From Pogostemon cablin (taxonomy: Eukaryota; Streptophyta; Magnoliopsida; Lamiales; Lamiaceae), in assembly GCA_023678885.1 (NCBI GenBank), contig CM042965.1:28191777-28255776 (forward strand): a stretch of DNA of 64,000 bases, given 5' to 3'. Position 1 is the first letter of the stretch; each line of letters begins with the position of its first letter. Below the pieces are notes generated by a model. It was not told where the DNA came from and searched no databases. It saw only the letters and a list, made by a program, of their open reading frames with translations. This document shows, one piece after another, positions 33,225 to 45,515 of this stretch. The position numbers and the translations under genes are program-made.

Positions 33225-34912
33225 TGATGAGATTGTAAATTCATGTGTTTTGAGCCTTGATTCATGGGATAATGATGAAAGATTTGATCTTAAGTTAAGA
33301 TAAATCATGTGGTATAGTGTAAAGTCATGAATCAGGTGCGTCAGAGTCCGTTTGAGTGGATTTTTGAAAGAAAAAAGGATAAAAGTGATCGGAACCGAAA
33401 AAAGGGGGTTCAGGTGCCCGATTCGACCAAGCAGGGGCTTGGTTCGACCAAGAGGAAGTTGGTTCGACCAGCATCTGTGATCAAACCAGGCGAGAGGAAG
33501 TGTCAGAAGTGTGGTTTGACCACAACACTGTGGTTCGACTAGGACATTTGGTCGAACCAAAGGCATAAGTTTTGGCAGTTTCCATTTGACCGGAAAGCTT
33601 CTGATTTGAGGTACCATTCGGGTCGAACATGGGACCTGCCAGCGTGTTATAGGCCGATTCGACCTGTGGTTCGACCAGCTGTGATCGGTTCGACCAAGGC
33701 CTTTGGTCTAACAGATGCGCTGGACACGTTCGGATCCGTATTTTTACACCTTCAGGTGTATTTTCACTGAAAAAGCCCATCCTAGGTCCGTAAGGAGACC
33801 TCATAAATATAAAAGGAAGACCCTATGCAAGGGAAAAGAGGCCATTCACCACCTTCATTCTACACAACATCCGAAACCCTACCACCACCCACGAAGCTGT
33901 GGAGAGAGATTCGTCTGTCGAATCAAGTGAGAACAAAGTGAAGATTCAAGATGGAGAGAGACGCGATGGCCCCCATATCTAGGGTTTATTTTGCATCTTA
34001 ATTTATCTTGTAATTTTCAAGACTGTGGGTAAGATCTATCCAAACACCATGATTGTTCTTCGATCAATCATGGGTTAGAACCGCTTCGGTAGTTCTAGGG
34101 TTTATGAAGGTTTTATGAGTTAATTAAACTTCCGTGTGTATGCTCCGTACAACACTACTTGTGGTTAATTTTATATAAGATTATGCATTTTTAATTCATA
34201 CTCAGAGTTATTTTGTGCATCATTAATTGTTATGTAGAGTCTGAATACATATCTTGATTAGTGATTGAGTGCGTTCACTGCTGGGCAGAATTATATGTTA
34301 TGATTTTAAGTGAAGGGATTCCGAAGTCTCATTAGAACTATCTTATATAGATACTTGTTAATTGAATCGTATTCGGTTTAATAAGTAGGATAAAGAGTAT
34401 AACTTCATTGTACCTATAAAGGGAGATCATATCGGGTTAGAGTACTAAGTGCATGGGAAATAATTGATACTGATAGTACCTAGAAAGGGGGTGAATTATA
34501 TCTCTTGCTCCAAGGATATTCACACGTGTCACAAGCTTATTTACTTATGTCTATAGAGTAGATTTGTATGGCTTAGTGATGCGTCCATATTCCACAAGGC
34601 AGAGTCGGACATTGATGCACGGAAGGGAAATTAATGTGTAAAACTGGATGACCTAAAGAACTACCTATCTTCTCGCTTATTCACTTTCGTTCCATCTCTA
34701 CTACTTATTTCTTTTAATTGTTATTTAATTATTAGTTATTGGTTACTTAATCACACAACTATTTTACCATAATAGTCTTAATATGTTAGAATATAATTAA
34801 ATTAATAATAGTACGTCCTTTGGATTCGATAATCACTTGGTCGCTTATCAAAGCTACAATAGTATTCTTAACACTTGGGGTTTAATATTGTGTGTTGAGA
34901 AAACGCTAATCA
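33225..34912 (+). repeat. element B 5' LTR
   Basis: 1,688 bp, TGATGAGATTG to ACGCTAATCA. U3 array at 33420-33712; TATAAAAGG at 33808-33816. The end CTAATCA differs from CTCATCA of element A and is shared with B's 3' LTR. Confidence 0.94.
33808..33816 (+). promoter_or_regulatory. element B 5' LTR TATA box
   Basis: TATAAAAGG, about 96 bp after the U3 array, same position as in the other Athila LTRs. Confidence 0.65.
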
Positions 34913-34918
34913 AGTTCT

Positions 34919-34936
34919 TGGCGCCGTTGCCGGGGA
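34919..34936 (+). promoter_or_regulatory. element B primer binding site, perfect tRNA-Asp type
   Basis: TGGCGCCGTTGCCGGGGA, six bases after the 5' LTR. Confidence 0.93.
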
Positions 34937-35025
34937 CGGCATTAATTATTAGTTTATTATTTCTAGTTTAATTGAGACTATATTATTCTTATCTTAAATT
35001 TCTAACGCTTATTTTTCTTAGGTGT

Positions 35026-36480
35026 ATGCTTATTAGATCAAAGGTAGGAGATTTACAACCTTACGATTCGGAGATTGGAGCATCGTCGAGGAAGAAAAAG
35101 AAGAAAAAGAAGAAGAAAAACAAGAACAAGTATGTAAAACCAACGGAGGCTCTTAATTTAGGAGTTGAAGTTGACGAGCTGAATCCACAAGCAATTGAAG
35201 CTGCAACCGATGTTAACTTGGAAGCAGAAGCAGTCAACATGGCGGCAAATGCGGATAATCTTTCCATCCGTAAAGTCTTTAAGAATAACGGAGGAGGCAA
35301 TGCGGGGCTATTAGGAGCAAGAGGGGCCAGTGCTGATTTTGATCTACACCCTGCTCTTATCAGCATGATTGAAAGGAGTCCATTCTCTAGGGGAATCTTT
35401 GAAGATCCTCAGCAATATCTGAATAAGTTCCTTGGTTATGCAAGTATACAAAAAGATGCAGGAGCTCATGAAGATGCGAGGAGGATCATCATGTTTAAGT
35501 TCTCGCTGAATGAAAAGGCGAGAGATTGATACGATAATCTCAATGCTGCTGAATGTGATACCTGGGAGAAATTGAAATTCTTGGAGCGTTACATGCCACC
35601 TTTGAAGGTGTTTAAGATAAAACAAGAAATCAATCAATTTGTTATCCATGGTAATGAGAAGTTTCATTAGGCTTGGTACAGATTCAAGAACATGCTTCGA
35701 AAGTGTCCACAGCATGGGCTTTCTAAAGCTCAATACATCAGTATTTTCTATAATGGATTAGACTGTGATTCTCGAGTATTGCTAGATGCTTCTTTTAATG
35801 GAGCATTGCTTACAAAGTTATCCATTGAGGCCGAAAAGCTCTTTGAGGATATTTTGATGAATTTAAGAGATTAGCCAACTGATAGATTGAGAGGCACTTA
35901 TGTTCTTAGAAAAGTAGTGCAGGTTTAGCACACAATGGTAAAGTCAAGTATGGAAGATGAGATCGTCTCTAGTTTGGCTAGTATCAACAAGTTACTTGAG
36001 TCTCAGCAAAAGTGGATTATTGACATAGCTCAGCGATTACCAATTATGTAGCAGGACGTGTGTAATGAAGGAGCTAGCCAAGAGGAGATGGAAGAGGCGA
36101 ACTATGCCATGGGTCAAAGTATTCAAGGAAAGAGGTTCCAAAATCAAGGAAACTAGAATTAATAAGGGAACCACAATAATCGTGGTCCTCCGGGTAATTA
36201 TCAACAACCAAGGAGGCCGGAGTTTCCATGGAGAGATCCTAATACAGCAATACAACCTCCTGTTGGTGTTGATTCGGGTGTTAAGGTCGAAGAAGGAAAA
36301 CTTGGTTTTGAGGATACGGTGAACATGTACATGGCAAGGAATGATGCATGAGTAGATCGTCTCGATGCCAAGCTTGAAAAGAAAATTGATGCAAATCATG
36401 AGGATATTTCTAAGCAAATGAAAGACTTGACGTTGTTGATTGGGGAGATGGCTGGGAATGTCAACCAATTGATGTAAACC
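35026..36480 (+). pseudogene. element B gag (broken)
   Basis: Same protein as gag of A. ATG 35026 follows TTTTTCTTAGGTGT. A run of lysines (codons about 35088-35130) precedes FDLHPALISMIERSPFSRG and FEDPQQYLNKFLGYA. Core motifs HGLSKAQYISIFYNGLDCD and SIEAEKLFEDI follow. Stops: TGA 35527 (Trp in A), TAG near 35668, TAG near 35873, TAG near 35926, TAG near 36048, and several between 36150 and 36170. Unlike A, this copy keeps the stretch KLEKKIDANHEDISKQMKDL before the linker. No zinc knuckle seen. Confidence 0.88.
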
Positions 36481-36612
36481 GTGGAGAAAGGTAAGTTCCC
36501 ATCGCAAAGTATAGCGAATCTGAAGCAGTGCCATGCCATCATGTTAAGATCTGAAACACAGTATGAGGGACCGATGATGCCAGAAATGAGTTTTGAAGCT
36601 CTAGGAGCTCAA

Positions 36613-36945
36613 TTCGACCTCGATTCGACCAACAAAGATGGTCGAACAACACTGAGAAAGTTGAACCAGGCACCCGGACAACCTCCGGAGATCCCAGCTG
36701 AGCAGTTCGACTAAGACCAATTTGGTTCGACCAAACCTATTGGTCGAACTGGCCTATCCAGAGCACTCTATTTTTTCAGAAGCGTGGTTCGACCACGATC
36801 ATCATTGTTCGACCAATCCTATTAGTCAAACCGTGGTCGAACCGACCTGTCAGGGAGAGAACAAACTTGCAGAAGCACGATTCGACCATTACTCATCTGG
36901 TTCGACCAGCACGCCTGGTCGAACCCTAGTCGAACCACATCGTTC
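36613..36945 (+). repeat. TTCGACCA array in element B gag-protease linker
   Basis: About a dozen TTCGACCA / TGGTCGAA half-sites within the coding linker. The frame at 36722-37033 reads through the array for over 100 codons, so the repeats may be partly translated in an intact copy. Confidence 0.8.
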
Positions 36946-37240
36946 GGCACCATTTTCCGCACTGAACGCTTTACTTGATGTTGATGCTATTCCAGTGCCA
37001 CCCAAAGAGCAAAATACTGAGCTTATAGCTTAAAAGAAATAGGAAAGAGCGAAGAGATTGAGAGCCGAAAAGGATAAGACGGAGAAGGTTGAATGAGATG
37101 AATGGGGGATTCCCAAAACTAAGATACCTCCTCTGTTTCCTTTCAAGCTAGTGAAGAAGGGATTGGAAGAAAAGTTCAAGAAGTTTTCAGATATCATAAA
37201 CAAGATAAGCTTGAGCATTCCTTTCTCTGAAGCACTCTAA

Positions 37241-38140
37241 GTGATGCCATATTATGCTCGCTTCCTAAAGGATATACAGAGGAAGCTGCCAGTGAAGTTA
37301 AAGGATTTGGGAATCTTCACTTTTCTATGTGAGATTGGGAAGGGGCCAGCACGACGAGCCTTGTGCGATCTTGGGGCAAGCATCAATTTGATGCCCTTGT
37401 CGATATTTCAAAAGCTTGGTTCAGGGGAGTTAACTCCCATAACGGTTGCTCTACAACTAGAGGATCGGTCTATGAATTTTTCGAAGGGGGTGATTGAAGA
37501 CGTTCTAGTGAGAGTAGAGAAACAAGTCTTTCCTGTGGACTTTCTTGTACTTGAGTTGGAGGATGACAAGGATAATGTTCCCCTTATCTTAGGAAGACCA
37601 TTCCTTGCTACAGCTGGAGATATGATCGATGTGCAAAAGGGTGAGCTAAGGATGTGCATGGATAAAGAAGAGGTGTTGTTCAACCTTGATAAAGCAATGA
37701 AGATGCCGTTGGAGATGCAGTGTCACAGTATCGAAGTGGTGCAGGAAATCGCGAAGGTAGATATGTCTTTGATCCTTTCTAAGGATTTTTTGGAGACATG
37801 CATAGCAGAGTCTCTTACTTTTTCCACCACCGAGCTAGATGAGCTCTCCAATGAGGTATGTATTGACTTTCTAGAAAACCTACTTGCTTTGGGTGATGAC
37901 AATTATGAATCAAAAAGGACCAAGTTTGAAGAGGTGAAGTGGACTAGAAAATACTTGCCTTTGGATAGAGAAAGCACAATCAAAGAAGAAAAGAAGAAGG
38001 AGTTGAAACCGCTACCAGAGCACTTGAAGTATGCCTATTTAGGTGACAGTGAAACATATACGGTAATTGTATCTTCTTCTCTAACTGGTGATCAACTCGA
38101 TAAGTTATTAGATGTGCTTAGGAAATATGTCTGCAATTGA
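37241..38140 (+). pseudogene. element B protease region, 299-residue open frame
   Basis: The best preserved pol segment. The active-site segment CDLGASINLMPLSIFQKLG has the catalytic Asp followed by Leu-Gly-Ala. Then come ITVALQLEDRSM, VEKQVFPVDFLVLELEDD and LILGRPFLATAGDMIDV, typical of Athila protease. The C-terminal part (LTGDQLDKLLDVLRKY) leads into RT, but two bases are missing near 38128 against A, ending the frame. Upstream, a TAA near 37032, a TGA near 37095 and a TAA near 37239 separate it from gag. Relative to A, 69 bp (23 codons) are absent at 37276. Confidence 0.87.
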
Positions 38141-39605
38141 TTGATCTATTGATGGTTTGAAAGGTATTAGTCTATCATATTGCATGCATAAGATAAGATT
38201 GTTGGATGAGGCTAAGATTAGAATTCAGAATCAGCGGAGAGTTAATCCCACTATTCAAGAAGTGATTAGGAAGCAAATCCTAACATGGCTAGATGCAGGA
38301 ATTTTTTATCCCATTAGTGTAGTCCCCATGTGAGTCCATTGCATGTTGTAGCTAAGAAAAGGGGCATGACTATAGTGAAAGCCGATGATGGCGAGACTCT
38401 AGCCACTATGATTCCTATGGGATGGCGTGTGTGTATTGATTACAGAAAACTGAATAAAAATACATGCAAAGACCATTTCGCTCTTCCTTTCATAGATCAA
38501 ATGCTTGATCGTCTTGCAGGGTATGATTTTTATTGTTTCTTGTATGGGTACTTGGGTTATAATCAAATTATGATTGCACCCGAAGACCAGGAAAAGACTA
38601 TTTTTACTTGCCCTTATGGAACTTTTGCCTTTAGAAAGATGTCTTTTGGATTATGTAATGCACCTGCTACATTTCAGCGTTGCATGATGGCCATATTTGA
38701 TGGGTTGATAGAGAATATCATGGAGGTGTTTATGGATGATTTTTTTTGTTTGGTTCCTTCTTTGATATTTGTTTGTCTAACCTATCTACTGTTTTGAAAA
38801 GATGTCAAGAAACTAATCTTGTCTTGAATTGGGAGAAGTGCCACTTCATGGTAAGAGATGGGATTATTCTTGGACACCATATTTCGGCTAAGGGATTGCA
38901 GGTTGATAGAGTAAAGGTGGTGGCGATTGAGAAGCTTCCACCACCTACTAATGAAAAGGGAGTGCGGTCCTTCCTTGGACACGCATGATTTTATTGGAGA
39001 TGTATCAAATACTTTTCAAAATATTCCAAACCATTGTCTCACTTACTTGAAAAGGATGTTCCTTTTGTTTTTAATGAAGAATGTTGTCTCACTTACTTAA
39101 AAAGGATGTTCCTTTTGTTTTTAATGAAGAATGTCTAACAGCTTTTCAGGTTTTGAAGGAGGCACTTATTACTGCACCTATCTTGATCACACCGGATTGG
39201 ACTCAACCATTTGTACTTATGTGTGATGTAAGTGATCAAGCACTTGGAGTGGTGCTTGGGACGACGAATGAAAAGAAGTTCTGTGCCATCCACTATGCGA
39301 GTAAGACTTTTGATGTAGCACAAAAGAACTACTCTGTCACTGAAAAAGGAGTTTCTAGCTGTTGTGTACGCATTCAATAAGTTTCGACAGTATTTGGTTG
39401 GCATGAAGACTATTGTGTATACGGATCATTCGGTGATCCGGTACTTCATGGAGAAGAAGGAAGCGAAGCCAAGGATCATTAGATGGGTCCTTCTTCTGCA
39501 GGAATTTGATATGGAGATCCGAGATTAGAAAGGAACGGAGAATGTTTTGGCGGATCACCTATCAAGGTTGGAGATAAGGGAGCATTGTGATGATTCTTTT
39601 GAATA
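38141..39605 (+). pseudogene. element B reverse transcriptase and RNase H (broken)
   Basis: RT open from 38330 to 38797: SPLHVVAKKRGMTIVKADDG, WRVCIDYRKLNKNTCKDHF, PYGTFAFRKMSFGLCNAPAT and catalytic FMDD near 38731. A frameshift near 38742 and a TGA at 38986 follow. A 50-bp out-of-frame tandem duplication lies at 39034-39133. RNase H motifs: VSDQALGVVLG, AIHYASKTFD and VYTDHS (about 39415-39435), with the catalytic Asp residues still readable. The end ENVLADHLSRLEIREH is typical. Other breaks: one extra A near 39346 and TAG near 39526. Confidence 0.88.
39034..39133 (+). repeat. 50-bp tandem duplication in element B RT-RNase H
   Basis: Unit 39034-39083 is repeated at 39084-39133 with one difference (CTTGAAA / CTTAAAA). 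Element A has a single copy at the equivalent place (12416 onward). Since 50 is not divisible by three it shifts the frame. Confidence 0.9.
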
Positions 39606-40973
39606 CATTGATGAGATGTTTCTAGATAAGAAGATCATGGCAGTGTTTGCTGAAGGAGCGGAAAGAGCATGTGTAGTTGCTGCTCAAGGAATGGATCCAT
39701 GGTATGCGGATTATGTCAATTACATTGCTGTAGGAGAAATTCCAAGAGATCTCAACCGGTATCAACTTGCGAAGTTTAAGAGGGATGTTGAAACTTTCAT
39801 AGGGTATGATCCGTTCATCTACAAAATTTGTACAAATTCTATCGTCCATAGGTGTGTGCCCGAGATGGAGATGGAGAGTGTCCTTGATTTTTCCATGCAC
39901 AACCTAACGGGGGGCACTTCGGAGCTCAAAAGACGACAGCTAAGGTACTTCAATCTGCTCTTTATTATCCTACTTTGTTTAAAGACTGTGAATCCTATGT
40001 AGCGACATGCGATCGATGTTAACGGATGGGAAATATGAGTAGGACAGATGAGATACCACTTCAGCCGAGCATTGTTGTAGAGATCTTCGATGTGTGGGGG
40101 ATCAATTTTATGGGGCCTTTTTCCCCATCTAATGGATTCCTATACATACTTCTTGCTGTGGATTATGTTTCTAAGTGGGTGGAGGCCATTCCTACTCGCT
40201 TGAATGATTCAAAGACAGTGTTGTCTTTCTTGAAGAAATATATCTTTGCCTGCTATGGAGTCCCTCGAGCATTGGTAAGCGATGGAGGTTCCCACTTCAT
40301 CAATAAACTTCTAGAGAGAGTGCTCAAGGATTACGGTGTGAAGCATACGATTACTACACCCTATCACCCTCAAGCAAATGGGTAAGCCGAGGTCTCCAAC
40401 TGACAAGTGAAGCAAATTTTGAAGAAAGTAGTCGGAACCAATAGGAAAGATTGGGCTATGAAGCTCGATGATATTTTGTGGGGATTTTGAACTGCGTACA
40501 AGACGGTGTTTTACATGTCACCGTATCAAATTATCTATGGGAAGCCGTGCCACTTACCTGTGGAGATTCAACATAAAGCTTTTTGGGCATTGAGGAGCTT
40601 AAACTTGTGTCTTAAGGATCAAAAGGAGTTGAGATTAACTCAAATTAATCATCTAGATGAGTTTAGGAATCAAACTTACAAGAATTCGGTGATCTACAAA
40701 GAAAGAATGAAGAAATGGCATGATTTGAAGATCACTTACAAGGAATTCAAGCAAGGTGACGATGTATTACTTTTTAACTCTCGTTTGAAGCTCTTTGCAG
40801 GAAAATTAAAATCAAAATGGACTGGACCGTTCATTATCCATAGAGCCTGCAGAGCAGGAAGTTTTGAACTCATGGACAAAGATGGAGACATCACAGTGGC
40901 GAATGGGCATCGATTAAAGCACTATAAGTCACCGGATGATGCTTGCGTCATCTTTGAGGATACCTTGCATTGA
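39606..40973 (+). pseudogene. element B integrase (broken, catalytic Asp lost)
   Basis: Zinc region: GTSELKRRQ in the open frame is a shifted reading of HFGAQKTTAKVLQ; CDRC precedes a TAA at 40020. Core frame 40026-40385: FDVWGINFMGPFSPSNGF carries Asn where A codes Asp (GIDFMG), so the first residue of the DDE triad is lost. VSDGGSHFINKLLERVL holds the second Asp and NG-stop-AEVSN the Glu. Further breaks: TAA near 40384, TGA near 40402 and TGA near 40489. The C-terminal part 40506-40973 is open (YQIIYGKPCHLPVEIQHKAF, FAGKLKSKWTGPF, GHRLKHYKSPDD). Confidence 0.9.
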
Positions 40974-41117
40974 TTTGGTACTGTTGTGACCCTCCGACAT
41001 TAAATAAAAGTGCTTGTTGGGGGCTTTCCCTTCTGTTTTATTGTTTTATTTCTTTAGTGTGAGTAAGAAATTTTTATATTTGGCGTGTGCTTACTAATCG
41101 GAAATTACATCTTCTTG

Positions 41118-41160
41118 CAAACTTAGTTTCGACTATAGTTTCTACTAAGTTTGGGGGGTG
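41118..41160 (+). promoter_or_regulatory. conserved hairpin with internal polypurine tract (B)
   Basis: CAAACTTAGT (41118-41127) pairs with ACTAAGTTTG (41144-41153) around 16 nt, continuing into AAGTTTGGGGGG. Identical stem to A and C. Confidence 0.6.
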
Positions 41161-41465
41161 TGATGTACATACCTCATCATAGCACGAAGACTATAATCTT
41201 TTCTTTGCAACGTATGTTAGGGGAGTTGATTTTTTGCAGCGTATTGAAACTTTGATCTGTTTTGGCGTGTCAATTTTTTGCAATTTGCCTAATGTTTAAT
41301 GGTGATTTATTTATTGAGTCGTATGAGGAGTATATACGCACAATTTAAGAGTCTTATTAGTGGTTTTCTAGCTTAGTTTTGCTCCGTGTTGGTACTTAAT
41401 GTTCGTTTTTAAGCTTGAAATGTGCAGGGGTTGGAGAATAGTGAATTTTGAAGGAGCAGGAGCTC

Positions 41466-41823
41466 GATTCGACCATGATTCGACCAAGAAGAGTGGTCAA
41501 ACCGAGCAGCCCAAGTCAAACCGTGAACCTGAAAGATCATTACAGGTCGATTAGACCAAATACAATGTGGTTCGACCAGGCTTCGACCAGTGGTAGAGGT
41601 CGAATCAGTGATTAGAGATTTTGTTACAGGTTGATTCGACCAAGCATAAGTGATTCGACCAGGAGTTCGAGTCCAACCAGCCACCTGAAAGTTTGTAACA
41701 GGCCGGTTCGACCACGATGGTTTGATTAGACCAGCTGTTCGGGTCGAACCAAATGCTAAAAATCATCTAGAAGCATAATTCGACCACGACGAGGTGGTTC
41801 GACCACCCATTCAGGTCGAATTC
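41466..41823 (+). repeat. TTCGACCA array between pol and 3' gene (B)
   Basis: About ten half-sites in both orientations, equivalent to 14752-15100 in A. Confidence 0.8.
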
Positions 41824-42072
41824 CATAGGTAAGTCATGAATTTAAGTGGATTTTCAACCCTATTTCAATCACTTTGTACACCACCCGAACTCGAATCCTC
41901 TCCAAACCTAGAATTTCTCTCTTCCAAACTATGATTTCACTCGATTTTGCTCCGATTAAACCACATTCCACACTCCCTACACTAGATTCATCATGAATTT
42001 AGAGTGTTCTAGTTGCAAAGCTAGGGTTTTTCGACGAGTTTGGGGATTTTTCACACTCGTTCATATTAAGCC

Positions 42073-44140
42073 ATGACCGGATCAAAAGGTATGTTCTCTT
42101 GACCCTATTATCCTAGGATTAAAGTTCTATTGTTTGATTTTGGAGTGGGTAAGTTGATTGAACTCGTTTTCATGTTAGTCCATGGTGCAATTTGAATTCT
42201 TGTTTGAAATTTCATATGAATAAGTGATGGGTCCGATTTTGATTGTTGATTTGTTGATAGACCTTGATGTTTATGTGAAATAGATGAGCAATTTGAGTGA
42301 TGAAGTAAAGCATGTTGAATTTTGAAGTTGAATGGTGTTAGTTGATGAATGCATGCATAAGGAAGTAAAGTGGTTGATGGTATTGTTGATAGTTTCTATT
42401 GAATAGTTGAAATTGCAGTGGAATTGAGTTAGCATGTGAAGGTTTTGATTGTTGAATTCAAAAAGAGTAGAAGCATGCTTGTTTGAAGATGATAATGCAT
42501 GAAAACTTAAAGTCTTGAGTAGAGTTTCATGTATAGTTGGGTTTTGAGTTGGATTTAGTTTACTTTCCTTGTTTCCGTTTGGTATTGAAGTGTTGTTTTG
42601 TAGGAAAAGGAAAGGAGACTGAAGCTTGATCGAAGAAGAAGCAAGACAGGCCAGCCCGTGAGGATGAAGTCACAAAGAAGCTAAGGCTTAACAAGAGGCT
42701 GCCTAGGGATTTCAAAATTCAAATGGAGAATTGGGATGAGATCAAGGAGAACTGGGGTGATATGTCTGAAAAAATGGCTTGAATGAGGTACCAGGATGAT
42801 GGAGATATGATCACAATGCGCATCCGAGATAACATTATGTGGATGTTTGACCAAGTAGGGATACGTCATTTCATGGAGCTGAAGAAGCCGATGTACTTCC
42901 ATGTGACTGCTGAGGTGCTGTGCTCTATCACTATTAAGAAAGGTTCGAGTGGCCTTCCCTATGAGTGTTCATTTCAACTTGTAGAAGAGAAAAGAACATG
43001 GTCAGCCGAAGATTTTAACATCTTATTTGAAACTCCGAGGGGGATCTCCAGGAATGAGAATGGGTATTTCAAGGTGAATGACTTTTGGAGAGTCATTTCT
43101 AGAGAGGACATGGATTATAAGACCAAGGATGCTCGCGCTTCCTTGATTAGAAACCTCGTGTTCGATATATGGATCGAGTATTGGGTAACACACTGTTCGC
43201 CAACTCTGAAGGGAGTTGTGTATCGAGGGGTAAGCTGTACGTTCTTTGGTACATGTTGAATGGAGTGATATTCAACATGGGGTCATACCTGATTCAGCAA
43301 ATTTACAAGTTTAGGAGCTCTACATTCCAGCGAGTGAATATTTGAGGATTGCTGACTTCTGTGGCGGAGCAGTACCACATGGACTTTACTGATATTACAC
43401 CTATCCTGGAGGACCTGGATCTAATTATGAGCATTTGTGTGAAGGCTGAATTTGCTTACCATCGTAATGGAGACTGGCTCTACACTAGGGGGTCTAGGCC
43501 CTTTTCTTTTATGTTTCCATACGATGTTTTAGAGTTGACTATGATCCGGAGTGAGAATAACAAGTCGATGAGCACATTGACGCATGAGGCCATATAAATT
43601 ACATGCTTGAGAAACACTGACTAGAGGACTGTGGCACCGATGTACGCTGCAGGAATGTACCAGGAGCTGCAGAGAATTATTGACGAAGGGCAGCGAGGGC
43701 CACAACAGCCGCAACAGCAGCATGATGAGCGTGGGATGCATGGAGCAGATCCGATTTATCCCGAGATGGATGTTCTGCAGCAGCATGTGGAGATGCCACC
43801 ACCACCCATTCTGACAGTGCCATAGCAATGGTATTGGGCTGGTCCTGTTGAGTACTTGAGAGAGCAGTTTAGGTAGCTGAATGAGCAGTTGACCAACCTG
43901 AACAATAATCAGTAGGAGACGAACCGCCAACTTGGCTTACTTACCACTAGTTATGCTGCACTTGACGTGAGATATACCGCATTGCATAAGAACTATGTGG
44001 AGATGGATAGAAGATTGGGAAAGATACATGCTGATGAGCGTGAGTTGGATAGGAAGCTAAATAATTTCCATAGGAATTTTGACCGTTGGCGCACGGAGAT
44101 GAGTGATGATGATGATGAGGATGATGCTCCGGAGGAGTAG
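42073..44140 (+). pseudogene. element B 3' gene, ATHILA ORF-1 / env-like family (broken)
   Basis: Counterpart of 15353-17305. Six-codon first exon (ATG 42073), GT-AG intron 42089-42603, then a basic stretch and the core MWMFDQVGIRHFMELKKPMY, HVTAEVLCSITIKKG, FKVNDFWRVISREDMD. A frame change near 43150 precedes the shifted remainder; another part is open at 43349-43597. The C-terminal end keeps a helical, heptad-like tail (AALDVRYTALHKNYVEMDRR, around 43960-44020) and the acidic end at 44105-44137, stop TAG 44138. Stops near 42627, 42779, 43343, 43596, 43622, 43823, 43876 and 43914 break it. Role unknown. Confidence 0.8.
42089..42603 (+). other. predicted intron in element B 3' gene
   Basis: Donor AAAAG|GTATGTTCTC, acceptor GTTTTGTAG|GAAAAGG, 515 bp, same phase as in A. 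The interior differs from A by several indels while the splice sites are kept. Confidence 0.6.
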
Positions 44141-45515
44141 GTTACGCCAGGTTTTTTTTGTTTGTCTGTTTCATCTCATCCCCCTGCTATTTTTATCTTT
44201 ACATGATGGGTATTTGTGGAGAGTGTGACATGTATATTGATATATTCTGATTTGATATTGGATGGAGATTGTGATACTAGATATTTGTTAATGGATTAGT
44301 TGGATGCACTTGTTTTGGATTGTTATGATGGGTTCTTTGCTAAGTAAGTTGCATTCGTATTTTGCATGTGTCGATTTTATTGATGAGAGGCATGTATAAC
44401 TTGTTAAATATGTGGAGTTCATTGTGAATTGATCTTGATTATATGCTATGAGGAGTGCTTAGGATTCTATTTACCCATGTGAGAATTTGAGCCTTATGAA
44501 ATTATGCTATATGCATGATAGTTTATTCTTGTGAGTATCGTTCATATGACCGTATTATAGAACTTGGCTTGGAGTCTTGTGTGAGACTTATGATTGATGA
44601 ATTATTAGGACATAATCTTAGGTCGTTATTGTTTATTTGAGTCACTTAGCCAAATTTTACCTTCCCATATATTATGTAAATCATTGCGAGCCCTTTTGAG
44701 CCTTTACAAGCTTTTTCTTTGGTAAGCCTTGATTAGAAAGCCTTTATTTATCCTTTACTTGAGCCTTGTTGAATATCCTATTCTTTAGTAGAGAGTTGAG
44801 GTGAATAAATACTAGCTTGAATATGAAGAAAAAAGAAAGAAAATTCGGGTCGAATAGCATAAAAAATATGGTTAAATCTTGTTAGGGGTATTGCCTGAAA
44901 CCGGTACCAACTGTTTAGAAGGATAGTGCCCAAAATTGGTACCCTTGTACTAAAAAGAAAGATGATGTTGATGCCCAAAAAAATAGAGAAAAGGTGAATC
45001 GCGGAGATCCTGAGAATAAGAAGAAGAAGAGAAGCTGTTTGATGAAAAGTAAAATTCCAAGGTAATTCTCTACTAGTAAATTAGTCACTTTATCTATATT
45101 TTTCTACCTTTACCAAAGAGCCAATATTACAACCCAAAAGCAAGTCCTTTGTGATCTTAGTAATGAAGTGATTATAAGTTGATTTTTGAGACCATTACCA
45201 AGCTTATAGTTACGCGAAAATATGAATTGAAGTGAGCGTATATACTAACCCGTTAAAGTGTACATCTTTTACACTTGAGTGCAAGAGTAAACACTTATCT
45301 TGTGAGCTAGATGAATTAGTACTCCAAATTGTGTTATAATTGAGTTATGTTTTGCATGAATAAAATATGTAATGCGAGTTTTACTTGTTTTAAGTTGATA
45401 GAGTTGCATGTGCAGGTTTGACTTGTATTTGACTAGATGGACTTGCGAAATTTACACTTACTCCTGTGTTTTGATTGCGTTGCCTCTGGACGAGCAACAT
45501 GTAAGTTTGGGGGTT
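44141..45515 (+). other. element B 3' non-coding region with stem-loops
   Basis: Parallel to 17306-18679 of A. Two degraded copies of the 14-nt-loop hairpin are at 44887-44908 and 44919-44946 (one mismatch in the second stem). Ends in the terminal polypurine tract AAGTTTGGGGGTTT (45502-45515). Confidence 0.7.

Larger units (their letters stand above)
40974..42072 (+). other. element B pol-to-3' gene spacer
   Basis: Non-coding and parallel to 14259-15352 of A. Holds the 10-bp hairpin with polypurine tract (41118-41160) and a TTCGACCA array (41466-41823). Confidence 0.7.

Noticed and set aside
34972..35025. Earlier start for element B gag
   Set aside because: The extra residues are hydrophobic and not conserved in A; the ATG at 35026 aligns with A's start at 8355.
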